Assembly: GCF_014203535.1 (NCBI RefSeq)
Contig: NZ_JACHJI010000007.1
Coordinates: forward strand, 62,001 to 126,000
Direction: 5' to 3'
Length of the DNA: 64,000 nt
Source: Streptomyces griseomycini
GTDB taxonomy: Bacteria; Actinomycetota; Actinomycetes; Streptomycetales; Streptomycetaceae
Position numbers and translations under genes: made by a program. Position 1 is the first letter of the stretch. Each line of letters begins with the position of its first letter. The notes beneath the pieces were generated by a model. The model saw only the letters and a program-made list of their open reading frames with translations, was not told where the DNA came from and searched no databases. This document shows, one piece after another, positions 10,557-19,668 of this stretch.

Positions 10557-12272
10557 ATGCACACCCCCACAGCCCTCACCCCCCTCACCCGTCCGGCGGC
10601 CCCCGTCCACCTGGCGGCCGAGCTGCGGCTGCCGACCAACTGGCTCGACTACACGATCCTCGGGATCTACTTCGTCGTCGTCCTGGGCATCGGCTTCGCC
10701 GCCCGCCGCTCGGTGAAGACCAGCCTCGACTTCTTCCTCTCCGGCCGCTCCCTGCCCGCCTGGGTGACCGGTCTGGCGTTCATCGCCGCCAACCTGGGCG
10801 CCACCGAGATCCTGGGCATGGCCGCGAACAGCGCCCAGTACGGCGTCTACACCACGCACTGGTACTGGATCGGCGCCATCCCGGCCATGGTCTTCCTGGG
10901 CCTGGTGATGATGCCGTTCTACTACGGCTCCAAGGTCCGTTCGGTCCCCGAGTTCCTGCTGCTCCGCTTCGACAGGGCGGCCCACCTGCTCAGCTCGGTG
11001 CTGTTCGCCTTCGCCGCCGTCCTCATCGCCGGCGTCAACCTCTACGCCCTCGCGATCGTCGTCGAGGCCCTGCTCGGCTGGCCGGAGTGGGTGGCGATCG
11101 TCGTCGCCGGCTTCTTCGTGCTCGCCTACATCACCCTCGGCGGCCTGTCCTCCGCGATCTACAACGAGGTCCTGCAGTTCTTCGTGATCCTCGCGGCCCT
11201 CATCCCGATCACCGTGCTCGGCCTGAGGAGCGTGGGCGGCTGGGACGGCCTGTCCGACAAGCTCACCGCGTCACACGGCGACAACTTCATGACCGCCTGG
11301 GGCGGCACCGGCATCGGCAGCGACAACCCGCTCGGCGCCAACTGGCTGACCATCGTCCTCGGCCTCGGCTTCGTGCTGTCCTTCGGCTACTGGACGACCA
11401 ACTTCGCCGAGGTGCAGCGCGCCCTGTCCGCGAGGAACCTCTCGGCGGCCCAGCGCACCCCGCTCATCGCCGCCTTCCCCAAGATCTTCATCGTCTTCCT
11501 GGTGATGATCCCGGGCCTGGTCGTCGCCGCGCTGATCCCCCGGTTCGGCACGCCCGGCTCGGACTACCAGTACAACGACGCGATCCCGTACCTGATGCAG
11601 CAGCTCCTGCCCAACGGCGTCCTGGGCATCGCGGTGACGGGCCTGCTGGCCGCGTTCATGGCGGGCATGGCGGCGAACGTCTCCTCCTTCAACACGGTCT
11701 TCACCGCCGACATCTGGGCGAAGTACGTGGTGAAGCACCGCGAGGACGCGTACTACGTCCGCTTCGGCCGCCTGATCACCGCGGTCGGTGTGCTGGCCTC
11801 CATCGGCACGGCGTTCCTGGCCTCCTCGTTCTCCAACATCATGAGCTACCTCCAGACGCTGTTCTCCTTCTTCAACGTGCCGATGTTCGTGGTCTTCATC
11901 ATCGGCATGTTCTGGAAGCGCGCGTCGATGAAGTCGGGCTTCTGGGGCCTGGTCGCCGGCACCACCGCCGCGATGGTCAACTACTTCGTCATCTACAAGC
12001 AGGGGATCGTCGACATCCCCTCCGACCAGGGCGCCAACTTCGTCTCCGCGATCGCGGGCTTCGTCGCCGGCGCCGTCGTCATGGTGGCGGTGTCCCTCTT
12101 CACCGCCCCCAAGCCGGCCGAGGAGCTCCAGGGCCTGGTGTACGGCACGCGCTCCCCCGGCATGGCCGAGCCGCCCGCGGAGGGCGACGACGCCTGGTAC
12201 CGCAAGCCGGCGCTGCTCGGCTGGGGCGCGGTGATCCTGGCCGCCGCCTGCTACATCCCGTTCTCGTTCTGA
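10557..12272 (+). CDS. Sodium:solute symporter (SSS family), probable galactose/glucose transporter
   Basis: A 571-residue membrane protein with about 14 hydrophobic segments, the size of sugar symporters of the SSS family. Features include FFLSGRSLPAWVTGLAFIA near residue 60 and the conserved AANLGATEILG. It is divergent from galT-galE-galK, so uptake of galactose for the Leloir enzymes is the likely role. It is followed 30 bp downstream by a small membrane protein gene, probably in the same transcript. Sugar specificity is inferred from the neighbourhood. Confidence 0.92.
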   Translation: MHTPTALTPLTRPAAPVHLAAELRLPTNWLDYTILGIYFVVVLGIGFAARRSVKTSLDFFLSGRSLPAWVTGLAFIAANLGATEILGMAANSAQYGVYTTHWYWIGAIPAMVFLGLVMMPFYYGSKVRSVPEFLLLRFDRAAHLLSSVLFAFAAVLIAGVNLYALAIVVEALLGWPEWVAIVVAGFFVLAYITLGGLSSAIYNEVLQFFVILAALIPITVLGLRSVGGWDGLSDKLTASHGDNFMTAWGGTGIGSDNPLGANWLTIVLGLGFVLSFGYWTTNFAEVQRALSARNLSAAQRTPLIAAFPKIFIVFLVMIPGLVVAALIPRFGTPGSDYQYNDAIPYLMQQLLPNGVLGIAVTGLLAAFMAGMAANVSSFNTVFTADIWAKYVVKHREDAYYVRFGRLITAVGVLASIGTAFLASSFSNIMSYLQTLFSFFNVPMFVVFIIGMFWKRASMKSGFWGLVAGTTAAMVNYFVIYKQGIVDIPSDQGANFVSAIAGFVAGAVVMVAVSLFTAPKPAEELQGLVYGTRSPGMAEPPAEGDDAWYRKPALLGWGAVILAAACYIPFSF

Positions 12273-12302
12273 CCACGTTCCGACTGGGGAGCTGGAGAGA
12301 CC

Positions 12303-12611
12303 ATGTCCGACCACTACTCCGAGCGCGACCTCCAGCGGGAGATCACCGACCTGGAGACCAAGTCCGCGACCGCTGCCCGCCTCTTCGACATCCGGCGCAT
12401 CATCGGCGGCCTGTTCGTCGTGTACGGCGTCATCGTCACGATCGCGGGCCTCGTCGCGTCCGACGCGGACATCGACAAGGCCGAGGGCGTCAACATCAAC
12501 CTGTGGACCGGGCTGGGGATGCTGGTCCTGGGCCTGCTGTTCCTGCTCTGGCTGAAGCTGAGGCCGACGGCCCCGCCGCCGGCCGTCCCGCCGGACGGGC
12601 GGGACGAGTAG
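12303..12611 (+). CDS. Small two-segment membrane protein
   Basis: A 102-residue protein not recognised as a named family. It has a charged N-terminus (residues 1-30), a first membrane segment (about 33-52, GGLFVVYGVIVTIAGLV), a short loop, a second segment (about 69-85, LGMLVLGLLFLLWL) and a Pro-rich tail. GGAG lies 10 nt before the ATG. Located 30 bp after the symporter gene, it may be an accessory subunit of that transporter; this is inference from position. Confidence 0.85.
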   Translation: MSDHYSERDLQREITDLETKSATAARLFDIRRIIGGLFVVYGVIVTIAGLVASDADIDKAEGVNINLWTGLGMLVLGLLFLLWLKLRPTAPPPAVPPDGRDE

Positions 12612-12625
12612 CCGGCGCTGCCGGG

Positions 12626-12668
12626 GTGCCTCCCCCGCTCTCGACCCCGCTCGAGCAGGGGGAGGCAC
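12626..12668. terminator. Hairpin after the symporter operon
   Basis: GTGCCTCCCCC (12626-12636) pairs with GGGGGAGGCAC (12658-12668); the loop carries a smaller CGCTC/GAGC pair. It lies between convergent genes. Confidence 0.75.
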
Positions 12669-12720
12669 GACTGCCCGCGGCCGAGCGGGCGCGGGCGCCG
12701 CGCTCGTCCCCGGCGCCGGG

Positions 12721-13413
12721 TCAGTCCTCCGCGGACATCAGCCTGCGTACCGGTCCCGCCCGGTCCAGCAGGCCCGTCCGTGCCGCCAGTGCCGCCGCCT
12801 CCAACCGTGATCCCACGCCCAGCTTCATCAGCACCCGCTGCACGTGCGTCCGCGCCGTCGACGGGGCGATGCCCATGCCCGCCGCGATCAGACGGGTGTC
12901 CTCACCGTCGGCGACCCGCACCAGCACCTCCACCTCCCTCGGCGTCAGCATCTGCAACAGCCGCTGCCCCTCGTCGTCCGGCTGCGCCGCCGGGTTCAGC
13001 AGCTCGCCGAACGCCCCCTGCAGCAACTGCGGCGCCACCGCCGCCTCCCCCGCCCGCGCCTTCATGATCGCCCGCTCGACGCCCTCGATGCGCTCGTCGT
13101 GCCGCACGTACCCCGACGCCCCGGCCGCGAACGCCGCCGCGATCCCGCGCGGGCTCGGCACCGGCCCCAGCACCACCACCGCCACCTGCGGCCGTTCCCG
13201 CTTGATCTTCACCACCGGGTCGAAGATCCCCGGCTCCGCCGGCACCGCCGTCCCCAGCAGACAGACCTCCGGCGCCCGGCTGATCACCAGATCCGCCGCC
13301 CCCGCCGCCGGCGCCGCCGCGGCCAGCACCCGGTGCCCTCGCAGCTTCAACGCCGAGGCCAACGCCTCCGCGAGCAACCGGTGGTCGTCGACCACCATCA
13401 GCCGCACTCCCAT
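12721..13413 (-). CDS. Atypical LuxR-type response regulator (receiver lacks the acceptor Asp)
   Basis: A 230-residue protein with receiver and HTH domains. The start MVVDDHRLLAEALA keeps the acidic pair, but at the place of the phosphoacceptor (normally LLDxxMP) it reads PEVCLLGTAVP, with Gly instead of Asp, and the conserved Lys site reads GYVRHDE (Arg). The HTH (about residues 165-215) is normal: LTPREVEVLVRVADGED and APSTARTHVQRVLMKLGV. It therefore probably acts without phosphorylation. ATG at 13413 (MGVRLMVVDD) is chosen. Targets are unknown. Confidence 0.87.
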   Translation of the reverse strand: MGVRLMVVDDHRLLAEALASALKLRGHRVLAAAAPAAGAADLVISRAPEVCLLGTAVPAEPGIFDPVVKIKRERPQVAVVVLGPVPSPRGIAAAFAAGASGYVRHDERIEGVERAIMKARAGEAAVAPQLLQGAFGELLNPAAQPDDEGQRLLQMLTPREVEVLVRVADGEDTRLIAAGMGIAPSTARTHVQRVLMKLGVGSRLEAAALAARTGLLDRAGPVRRLMSAED

Positions 13414-13620
13414 CGAACAACCAACCCCCCATACCGCGCGCACCCCCGTGCGCCACCGCCCCGTACGAATCCCCGCCCGGACCCTCCTGCGGATCCCCGT
13501 GGATGCCCCCGGAAGCTACACGCTTGTTCGACGTTCCGCTCCCCCTACCGGCGAGAATCGCCCCGGATCGCCGAAATTCTCGTGTTCGATGGCGATGAGC
13601 GCATGTTGGGCGGTACGCGC

Positions 13621-13652
13621 ACGGCCCCGCCCCTGAGCAGGGGCGGGGCCGT
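13621..13652. terminator. Hairpin downstream of the first beta-propeller gene
   Basis: A perfect 14-bp stem (13621-13634 with 13639-13652) and 4-nt loop, 22 bp beyond the stop of the reverse-strand propeller gene. Confidence 0.8.
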
Positions 13653-13673
13653 GGAAACGGACCGGACGGACGA

Positions 13674-15578
13674 TCAGCCCGTGCCGAAGGCGAGCACCAG
13701 GTACTGCTCCTCCGAGGTCGAGAAGTCACTGGCGTACACGTCCGACATGTACAGCCTCCCCTGCGAGAACAGGATCTCGGCGCTGTCCGGCAGCAACCGC
13801 CGCTCCGCGTCCCGCACGGACTCCGTCGCCGGGTTCTCCATCAGCTTCGTCTGCTTGAAGGACCCCCCGTCGATGCTCACGACCTGCCCGCCCTTGTCGT
13901 ACGGGCCGCGCTTGTACGCCAGGACGTTGCCGCCGTCCATCCGCAGCGGGGTGATCGTGTAGTCCTCACCCGCGTCGGCGCGCTGACCGGTCTGCTTGCC
14001 GGTCGACAGGTCGAAGGTGACGATCTCGTTGGTCCGGCTGTACTCGCCCGTGCCCTCGTGCTCCTCGGTCGCGATGTACAGCCGGTCGCCGCCGACCGCC
14101 AGCCCGCTGCAGTTCTCGAGCTTGTAGATGGCGTCGCAGCGGACCTCGTACTCGTCGCCCGGAGCGGAGATGCGCGTGCGCAGCTTGCCGGTCTTGTTGT
14201 CGACGGAGAAGAAGTCCGAGACGCCGCTGCCGTCACCCGCGGAGTCACCGACGTCGGCGGCCACGACCAGCGGGTCGGTGGACACGACGGCGGCGTACTC
14301 GATGCCCTCGTCCATCTTGTACTCCGTGATCACCTTCCCGGACTTCGGGTCGATGGTCTGGATGTGCAGCTGGCGCTGCTCGTACGAGCCGCACTTGCGC
14401 ACCGCGACCAGCTTCTCCCCGCCGCCGTACCCGGAGTCGTAGCAGGAGTCAGAGGTCTTGGGGGCCCACAGCTGCTCGCCGGAGGCGATCTCCCAGGCGG
14501 CGCCGCCGCTGCTGCTGCCCGCGGCGACGGTGCCCCCGCTGAGGGTGACGTTGTTGAAGTTGATCGGCATGGTGCCGGTCTTGGCGCTCTTGGACCACAG
14601 CTCCTTGCCCGCCTCCAGGTCGATCAGCCCCACCTGCGTGCACGACTGGGGATCTTCCTCGGTCGGCATGGCCGGCTTGTAGACGATCGCCGTCTTGTTG
14701 TCCTCGGTGGAGTGCCTGCTGGCCGCGCACACCGGGCCGGGCAGGTCGATCGTCCACTTCTCGGTGCCCTTGTCGCGGTCGTAACCGACGATCTCGGCGA
14801 TGCCGCTCTTGGCGTACACCGTGTCGGTCAGCCAGGAACCCGAGGTGACGACGGTCGAGACGCCCTTGGGCACCTTGGGCGCCGGCACCTGGAAGAGGAG
14901 CTTGGAGTCGGGGTCGGCCGGCGCCTTCTCCTCGGCACCGGCGGTCGTGCCGCCGTCGCCGTTCTTGGCGTCCTTGGAGCCCTTGTCGCCGGAGTCCGCG
15001 GAGTTGTTCTTGTCGTCGTCCTTGCCGGAGGACGCGTACCAGACGCCGCCGCCGACGATCAGGGCGATGACCACGACCGCGGCGACGATGATGACCAGCG
15101 GTGCGCCGAACTTCCGCCCGCCGCCGCCCGGCTGGCCCGGCTGCGGCTGCATCGGCATGGTCGCCTGGGGATAGCCGTATCCGGGCTGGCCGTACCCGGG
15201 CTGGCCGTAGGGCCCCGGCTGCTGCGGCTGCGGCTGCCCGTACGGACCCGGCTGTTGCGGCTGCCCGTACGGACCCGGCTGCTGCGGCTGCCCCGGGTAG
15301 CCGTAACCGCCCGGAGGCTGCTGCGGGTAGCCGTACCCGGGCCCCTGCGGGGCGGACGGCGGAGGCGTCGGCGGGGTGGCGGGGGCGGCCGGAGGCGACT
15401 GCGGGACCTGCGGGTACCCGTACCCGGGCTCGGGAGCCTTGTGGAGACCGGGGCCACCGGGCGCGGGCGGCTGCTGCGGAGGCTGGGCGGGCGGCTGCGC
15501 CGCGCCCTGCGGCGGTCCGAAGCCCGGCTGCTGCGGGGGCTGCTGGGGCGGTTGGGGCGGCTGGGGCGGCTGGGTCAT
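13674..15578 (-). CDS. Membrane-anchored PQQ-like beta-propeller protein with Pro/Gln/Gly/Tyr-rich N-terminus
   Basis: A 634-residue protein. Residues 1-170 are low complexity, with repeats such as QQPGPYGQP and GYGYP; a single membrane segment follows (PLVIIVAAVVVIALIVGGGVWYAS, written in part: VIIVAAVVVIALIVGG, about residue 178). The outside part, after a Lys/Asp/Gly linker, is a propeller with blades reading GTEKWTIDLPG, AGKELWSKSAK and STGKQTGQ. Such proteins are thought to sense or scaffold at the cell surface; no catalytic site is seen. ATG at 15578 is set by MTQPPQ, shared with the upstream paralogue. Confidence 0.85.
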   Translation of the reverse strand: MTQPPQPPQPPQQPPQQPGFGPPQGAAQPPAQPPQQPPAPGGPGLHKAPEPGYGYPQVPQSPPAAPATPPTPPPSAPQGPGYGYPQQPPGGYGYPGQPQQPGPYGQPQQPGPYGQPQPQQPGPYGQPGYGQPGYGYPQATMPMQPQPGQPGGGGRKFGAPLVIIVAAVVVIALIVGGGVWYASSGKDDDKNNSADSGDKGSKDAKNGDGGTTAGAEEKAPADPDSKLLFQVPAPKVPKGVSTVVTSGSWLTDTVYAKSGIAEIVGYDRDKGTEKWTIDLPGPVCAASRHSTEDNKTAIVYKPAMPTEEDPQSCTQVGLIDLEAGKELWSKSAKTGTMPINFNNVTLSGGTVAAGSSSGGAAWEIASGEQLWAPKTSDSCYDSGYGGGEKLVAVRKCGSYEQRQLHIQTIDPKSGKVITEYKMDEGIEYAAVVSTDPLVVAADVGDSAGDGSGVSDFFSVDNKTGKLRTRISAPGDEYEVRCDAIYKLENCSGLAVGGDRLYIATEEHEGTGEYSRTNEIVTFDLSTGKQTGQRADAGEDYTITPLRMDGGNVLAYKRGPYDKGGQVVSIDGGSFKQTKLMENPATESVRDAERRLLPDSAEILFSQGRLYMSDVYASDFSTSEEQYLVLAFGTG

Positions 15579-15682
15579 GACGTGAGTACCTCGGGGAAGG
15601 GGACGGGCGGCGACGGGGGAGGACCGGACGGGGCGGGGGCGCCGACCGTCCGGGCCGGCGCGCCTCGCCGCCGTCACGCGCC

Positions 15683-17437
15683 TCACTTGCCGTAGGCGAG
15701 CATCAACTTCTCCTTCGAGTCGTCATTGCCGGTCAGCCGGGTGGTCGAGAGGTAGAAGCGCCCGTCGACCCAGTCGATCGACTTGCTGTAGAAGCTGTTC
15801 TCGATCTCCGCGACGCCCTGCGGGTTCTGCATCAGCCCGACCGGCTCGTGGCTGCTGCCGGCGGTCGGGACGGACACGACCCGGCCGCCCGAGTCGTACG
15901 AGGGCTCCACGTAGGCGATGAGCTTGCCGCCCTCGACCTTCATGGGCAGCATCGACTCCTCCGCCGGGGACTCGACCCGCCACTTCTCCTTGCCGTCGGC
16001 GAGGTTGATCGCGACGATCTCGTTGGCGCCGGTGGTCGCCTTGGTGGGCAGGTACAGGGTGTCGGCGTCGACGGCGACGCCCTCGCAGCCCTGGAGTTCA
16101 CGCGCGAGGATGGCCCAGCCGCACACGGGGGCGAAGTCCTCGTCGACCCCGACCTGCGAGCGCACCTTGCCGTCGGCGGTGAAGGCGGCGATGTTCCAGA
16201 GCTTCTTGTCGCCGTCCTCCTCCTTGGTGCTGTAGAGGACGAGCGGGTCGACGGAGTAGGCCCGCTCGATCCTCCAGCCCTTCTCGTACGTGTAGGTCCA
16301 CTTCGTCTTGCCGGTCCTCGGGTCGAGCTCCCGGACCTCGTCGTGCGCGTTGCTGCCGCCGGCGCCGCAGGAGGCGACCTGGATCAGCCGCTCGCCGCCC
16401 GCGAAGCCGGCGGGGAAGCAGGCGTCGCCGTACTTCTTCGCGTCGAACAGCTTCTTGCCGCTCGTCACGTCGTACGCCGTGCCGGACTGCGAGCGGCCCA
16501 CCATCAGCGTGTTGCCGGTGAGCGTCAGCTCGATGGTGATCGCGGAGTCGAACAGGTCACCGTCGGCGACCTCTCCGGTCCAGCCCTTCTCGCCGGTGTC
16601 GAGGTCGACGAGCTGGAGCTGGTTGCACTTGGCGCGGTCGCTGTCGCCGCTCATGTGGGCGACGACGACCTTGTCGTCGGCCGTCTTCTCCGGGGTGACC
16701 GCGCAGATCTTGTGCGGGAAGGTGATGGGGTCCCAGGTGGGCCTGCCGTCACCGACGTTGTACGCGGACAGCTGCTTGTAGGCCGCCTTCACCGCCGTCT
16801 TGTCGGTGATCCACATGCCGGGGGCGTCGGCGCCGGAGCCGGGCGCGTCGGGCGCCTCCTTGTACCAGAGCACCTTCGACTCGCCGGCCTTGCGGCCCTC
16901 GTTGAGGTTCTCCGGGTCCTCGCCGCCGTCACCGCTGCCGTCACCGGGGTTGACGGGGGCGCCGGAGGAGCCGGGCTTGGGGTCGTCGCTCTTCCCGGCG
17001 ACCGGTTTCCCGTCCTTCTTGCCGTCGTCGCCGCCGGAGACCGCCCACACGGTGCCGCCGACGACCAGCAGCGCCGCCACCGCGGCGCCGACGACGAGGA
17101 CCGGCTTGCCCTTGAAGGGGTTACGGGAACCGGATCCGGGGGGCGGCGTGCCGGGCGCACCGGGGAACTGCGGCTGCGGCGGGTAGCCGTACCCGGGCTG
17201 GCCGTAGGGCCCCGGCTGCTGCGGCTGCCCGTAGGGGCCGGAGGCGTACGGCCCGGAGGCGTACGGTCCCGGCTGCTGCGGGGACTGCTGCGGGTAGCCG
17301 TACCCGGGCTGCGGGGCGCCGGACGGCGGTCCCTGCGGAGGCGGCGGGGTCTGCGGAGCCCCGAAGCCACCACCCGGCGGCGGATCCTGCGGCGCTCCGA
17401 AACCACCCTGAGGCGGCTGGTTGGGCGGCTGAGTCAT
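15683..17437 (-). CDS. Second PQQ-like beta-propeller membrane protein, paralogue of its neighbour
   Basis: A 584-residue protein built like the gene downstream: a Pro/Gln/Gly/Tyr-rich tail (residues 1-115, with SGPYASGPYGQPQQPGPY), a membrane segment (VLVVGAAVAALLVVGGTVW, about residue 122), a charged linker and a propeller with blades such as GEKGWTGEVAD, GKTKWTYTYEK and GKEKWRVESPA. Paired cysteines in the blades suggest disulfides outside the cell. The gap to the next copy is 104 bp. The ATG at 17437 gives MTQPP, as in the paralogue; an in-frame GTG at 17455 is possible. Confidence 0.85.
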   Translation of the reverse strand: MTQPPNQPPQGGFGAPQDPPPGGGFGAPQTPPPPQGPPSGAPQPGYGYPQQSPQQPGPYASGPYASGPYGQPQQPGPYGQPGYGYPPQPQFPGAPGTPPPGSGSRNPFKGKPVLVVGAAVAALLVVGGTVWAVSGGDDGKKDGKPVAGKSDDPKPGSSGAPVNPGDGSGDGGEDPENLNEGRKAGESKVLWYKEAPDAPGSGADAPGMWITDKTAVKAAYKQLSAYNVGDGRPTWDPITFPHKICAVTPEKTADDKVVVAHMSGDSDRAKCNQLQLVDLDTGEKGWTGEVADGDLFDSAITIELTLTGNTLMVGRSQSGTAYDVTSGKKLFDAKKYGDACFPAGFAGGERLIQVASCGAGGSNAHDEVRELDPRTGKTKWTYTYEKGWRIERAYSVDPLVLYSTKEEDGDKKLWNIAAFTADGKVRSQVGVDEDFAPVCGWAILARELQGCEGVAVDADTLYLPTKATTGANEIVAINLADGKEKWRVESPAEESMLPMKVEGGKLIAYVEPSYDSGGRVVSVPTAGSSHEPVGLMQNPQGVAEIENSFYSKSIDWVDGRFYLSTTRLTGNDDSKEKLMLAYGK

Positions 17438-17683
17438 CAGCGCGTTCCCCCTCACTCACTGATTTTTAGCCACGCCCTGAGGCACGTGATGGACCCAGAG
17501 TCGTATTCAGACGGTTCTCAGACGGCTCTTTCTATCACCCGGCACCGACGGCCCACCGGGCCGCGTCCGCCCCTGTTCCCAAGGGAGAACCGGCCCGTGA
17601 TGCGCCCGTTACGCGCCTTCACGCCCTCTTCACGCGCCGTGCGCTCCCCTGCGCAGGCGCGCGGACGGGTCCGCGCGCGCGGG

Positions 17684-19495
17684 TCAGGCGTCCTCCGCCA
17701 GTTCCAGCCAGCGCAGCTCCAGTTCCTCCCGCTGACCGGCCAGTTCCCGCAGCTCGGCGTCGAGTTCGGCCACCTTCGCGAAGTCGGTGGCGTGCTCGGC
17801 GATGGCGGCGTGCAGCCTGGTCTCCTTCTCGGAGACCTTGTCCAGCTGCCGCTCGATCCTCTGCAGTTCCTTCTTGGCGGCGCGCAGGTCGGCGGCGCTC
17901 TTCTCGGGCGCCTCCGCGACCGGCTTGGCCGCCGCCGGGGCGTTGGCCGCGGCGGCCTCCTCCATCCGCTTGCGCCGCTCCAGGTACTCGTCGATGCCGC
18001 GCGGCAGCATCCGCAGGGTGCCGTCGCCGAGGAGGGCGAACACCCGGTCGGTGGTGCGCTCGACGAAGAACCGGTCGTGGGAGATGACGATCATCGAGCC
18101 GGGCCAGCCGTCGAGGAGGTCCTCGAGCTGGGTGAGGGTCTCGATGTCGAGGTCGTTGGTGGGCTCGTCGAGGAAGAGGACGTTGGGCTCGTCCATGAGG
18201 AGGCGCAGCAGCTGCAGCCGCCGCCGCTCACCGCCCGACAGGTCGCCGACCGGCGTCCACTGCTTCTCCTTGTTGAACCCGAACGTCTCGCACAGCTGCC
18301 CGGCGGTCATCTCGCGCCCCTTGCCGAGGTCGACGCGCTCGCGCACCTGCTGCACGGCCTGCAGCACCCGCCAGGTGGGGTCGAGTTCGGCGACCTCCTG
18401 GGAGAGGTAGGCGAGCTTGACCGTCTTGCCGACGCGGACCCGCCCGCCCGCGGGCTGCGCCTCGCCTTCGGTGCGGGCGGCCTCGGCGAGCGCCCGCAGC
18501 AGGGACGTCTTGCCGGCGCCGTTGACGCCGACCAGGCCGACGCGGTCGCCGGGGCCGAGCTGCCAGGTGACGTGCTTGAGCAGCACCTTGGGACCGGCCT
18601 GGACGGTGACGTCCTCCAGGTCGAACACCGTCTTGCCGAGCCGCGAGGAGGCGAACTTCATCAGCTCGCTGCTGTCGCGGGGCGGCGGGACGTCCTTGAT
18701 GAGCTCGTTGGCCGCCTCGACGCGGAAGCGCGGCTTGGACGTCCGCGCGGGCGCCCCGCGGCGCAGCCAGGCCAGCTCCTTGCGGACCAGGTTCTGCCGC
18801 TTGACCTCCTCGGTGGCGGCGATGCGTTCGCGCTCCGCGCGGGCGAAGACGTAGTCGGAGTAGCCGCCCTCGTACTCGTACACGTCACCGCGCTGCACGT
18901 CCCACATGCGGGTGCAGACCTGGTCGAGGAACCAGCGGTCGTGGGTGACGCAGACGAGTGCGGACCGGCGGGCCCGCAGGTGCTGGGCGAGCCAGGCGAT
19001 GCCCTCGACGTCGAGGTGGTTCGTCGGCTCGTCGAGGACGATCAGGTCCTGTTCCTCGATGAGCAGCTTGGCGAGCGCGATCCGACGCCGCTCGCCGCCG
19101 GACAGCGGCCCGATGACGGTGTCCAGTCCCTTGGGGAAGCCGGGCAGGTCGAGCCCGCCGAACAGCCCGGTCAGCACGTCGCGGACCTTGGCGTTCCCGG
19201 CCCACTCGTGGTCGGCCATGTCGCCGATGACCTCGTGCCGGACGGTGGCCTCGGGGTCGAGGGAGTCGTGCTGGGTGAGCACCCCGAGGCGCAGCCCGCC
19301 GGAGTGGGTGACCCGTCCGGTGTCGGCGTCCTCCAGCCGGGCGAGCATCCGGATGAGGGTGGTCTTGCCGTCGCCGTTGCGGCCGACGACCCCGATCCGG
19401 TCCCCTTCGGAGACGCCGAGGGAGACCCCGTCGAGCAGCGCACGCGTCCCGTACACCTTGCTGACGTTCTCGACATTGACCAGGTTGACGGCCAT
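17684..19495 (-). CDS. ABC-F family ATPase
   Basis: A 603-residue soluble protein with two ABC domains and no membrane segment. It has Walker A motifs GRNGDGKTT (about residue 38) and GVNGAGKTS (about 323), signatures LSGGERRRIALA and LSGGERRRLQLL, and Walker B LDEPTNHLD and LDEPTNDLD. A C-terminal coiled coil (about residues 520-600) ends the protein, as in Uup/EttA-like members. ABC-F proteins act on the ribosome in translation or antibiotic resistance; which role applies here is not visible. Transcribed alone, with about 190 bp downstream before the propeller genes' start region. Confidence 0.93.
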   Translation of the reverse strand: MAVNLVNVENVSKVYGTRALLDGVSLGVSEGDRIGVVGRNGDGKTTLIRMLARLEDADTGRVTHSGGLRLGVLTQHDSLDPEATVRHEVIGDMADHEWAGNAKVRDVLTGLFGGLDLPGFPKGLDTVIGPLSGGERRRIALAKLLIEEQDLIVLDEPTNHLDVEGIAWLAQHLRARRSALVCVTHDRWFLDQVCTRMWDVQRGDVYEYEGGYSDYVFARAERERIAATEEVKRQNLVRKELAWLRRGAPARTSKPRFRVEAANELIKDVPPPRDSSELMKFASSRLGKTVFDLEDVTVQAGPKVLLKHVTWQLGPGDRVGLVGVNGAGKTSLLRALAEAARTEGEAQPAGGRVRVGKTVKLAYLSQEVAELDPTWRVLQAVQQVRERVDLGKGREMTAGQLCETFGFNKEKQWTPVGDLSGGERRRLQLLRLLMDEPNVLFLDEPTNDLDIETLTQLEDLLDGWPGSMIVISHDRFFVERTTDRVFALLGDGTLRMLPRGIDEYLERRKRMEEAAAANAPAAAKPVAEAPEKSAADLRAAKKELQRIERQLDKVSEKETRLHAAIAEHATDFAKVAELDAELRELAGQREELELRWLELAEDA

Positions 19496-19668
19496 TTCTC
19501 TCCTGCCCGGTGGATCGATCAGCTTTCAAGCGTAGGCCCTGGCGGAGGGTGTCCGACGCGCGAGGCGACAGTCACTCGTCGTGATGACGTGACCGGGTAC
19601 GGACGGCTGCCGTGGAGGGCGGGCAGCAGGGTCCCGTCGCACCGCGACCGGATCAAGGTCGACGAGCC

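Noticed and set aside
15140..15460. Tandem repeats that might be CRISPR-like
   Set aside because: They are in-frame codon repeats for Pro/Gln/Gly/Tyr-rich tails; there are no unique spacers or cas genes.
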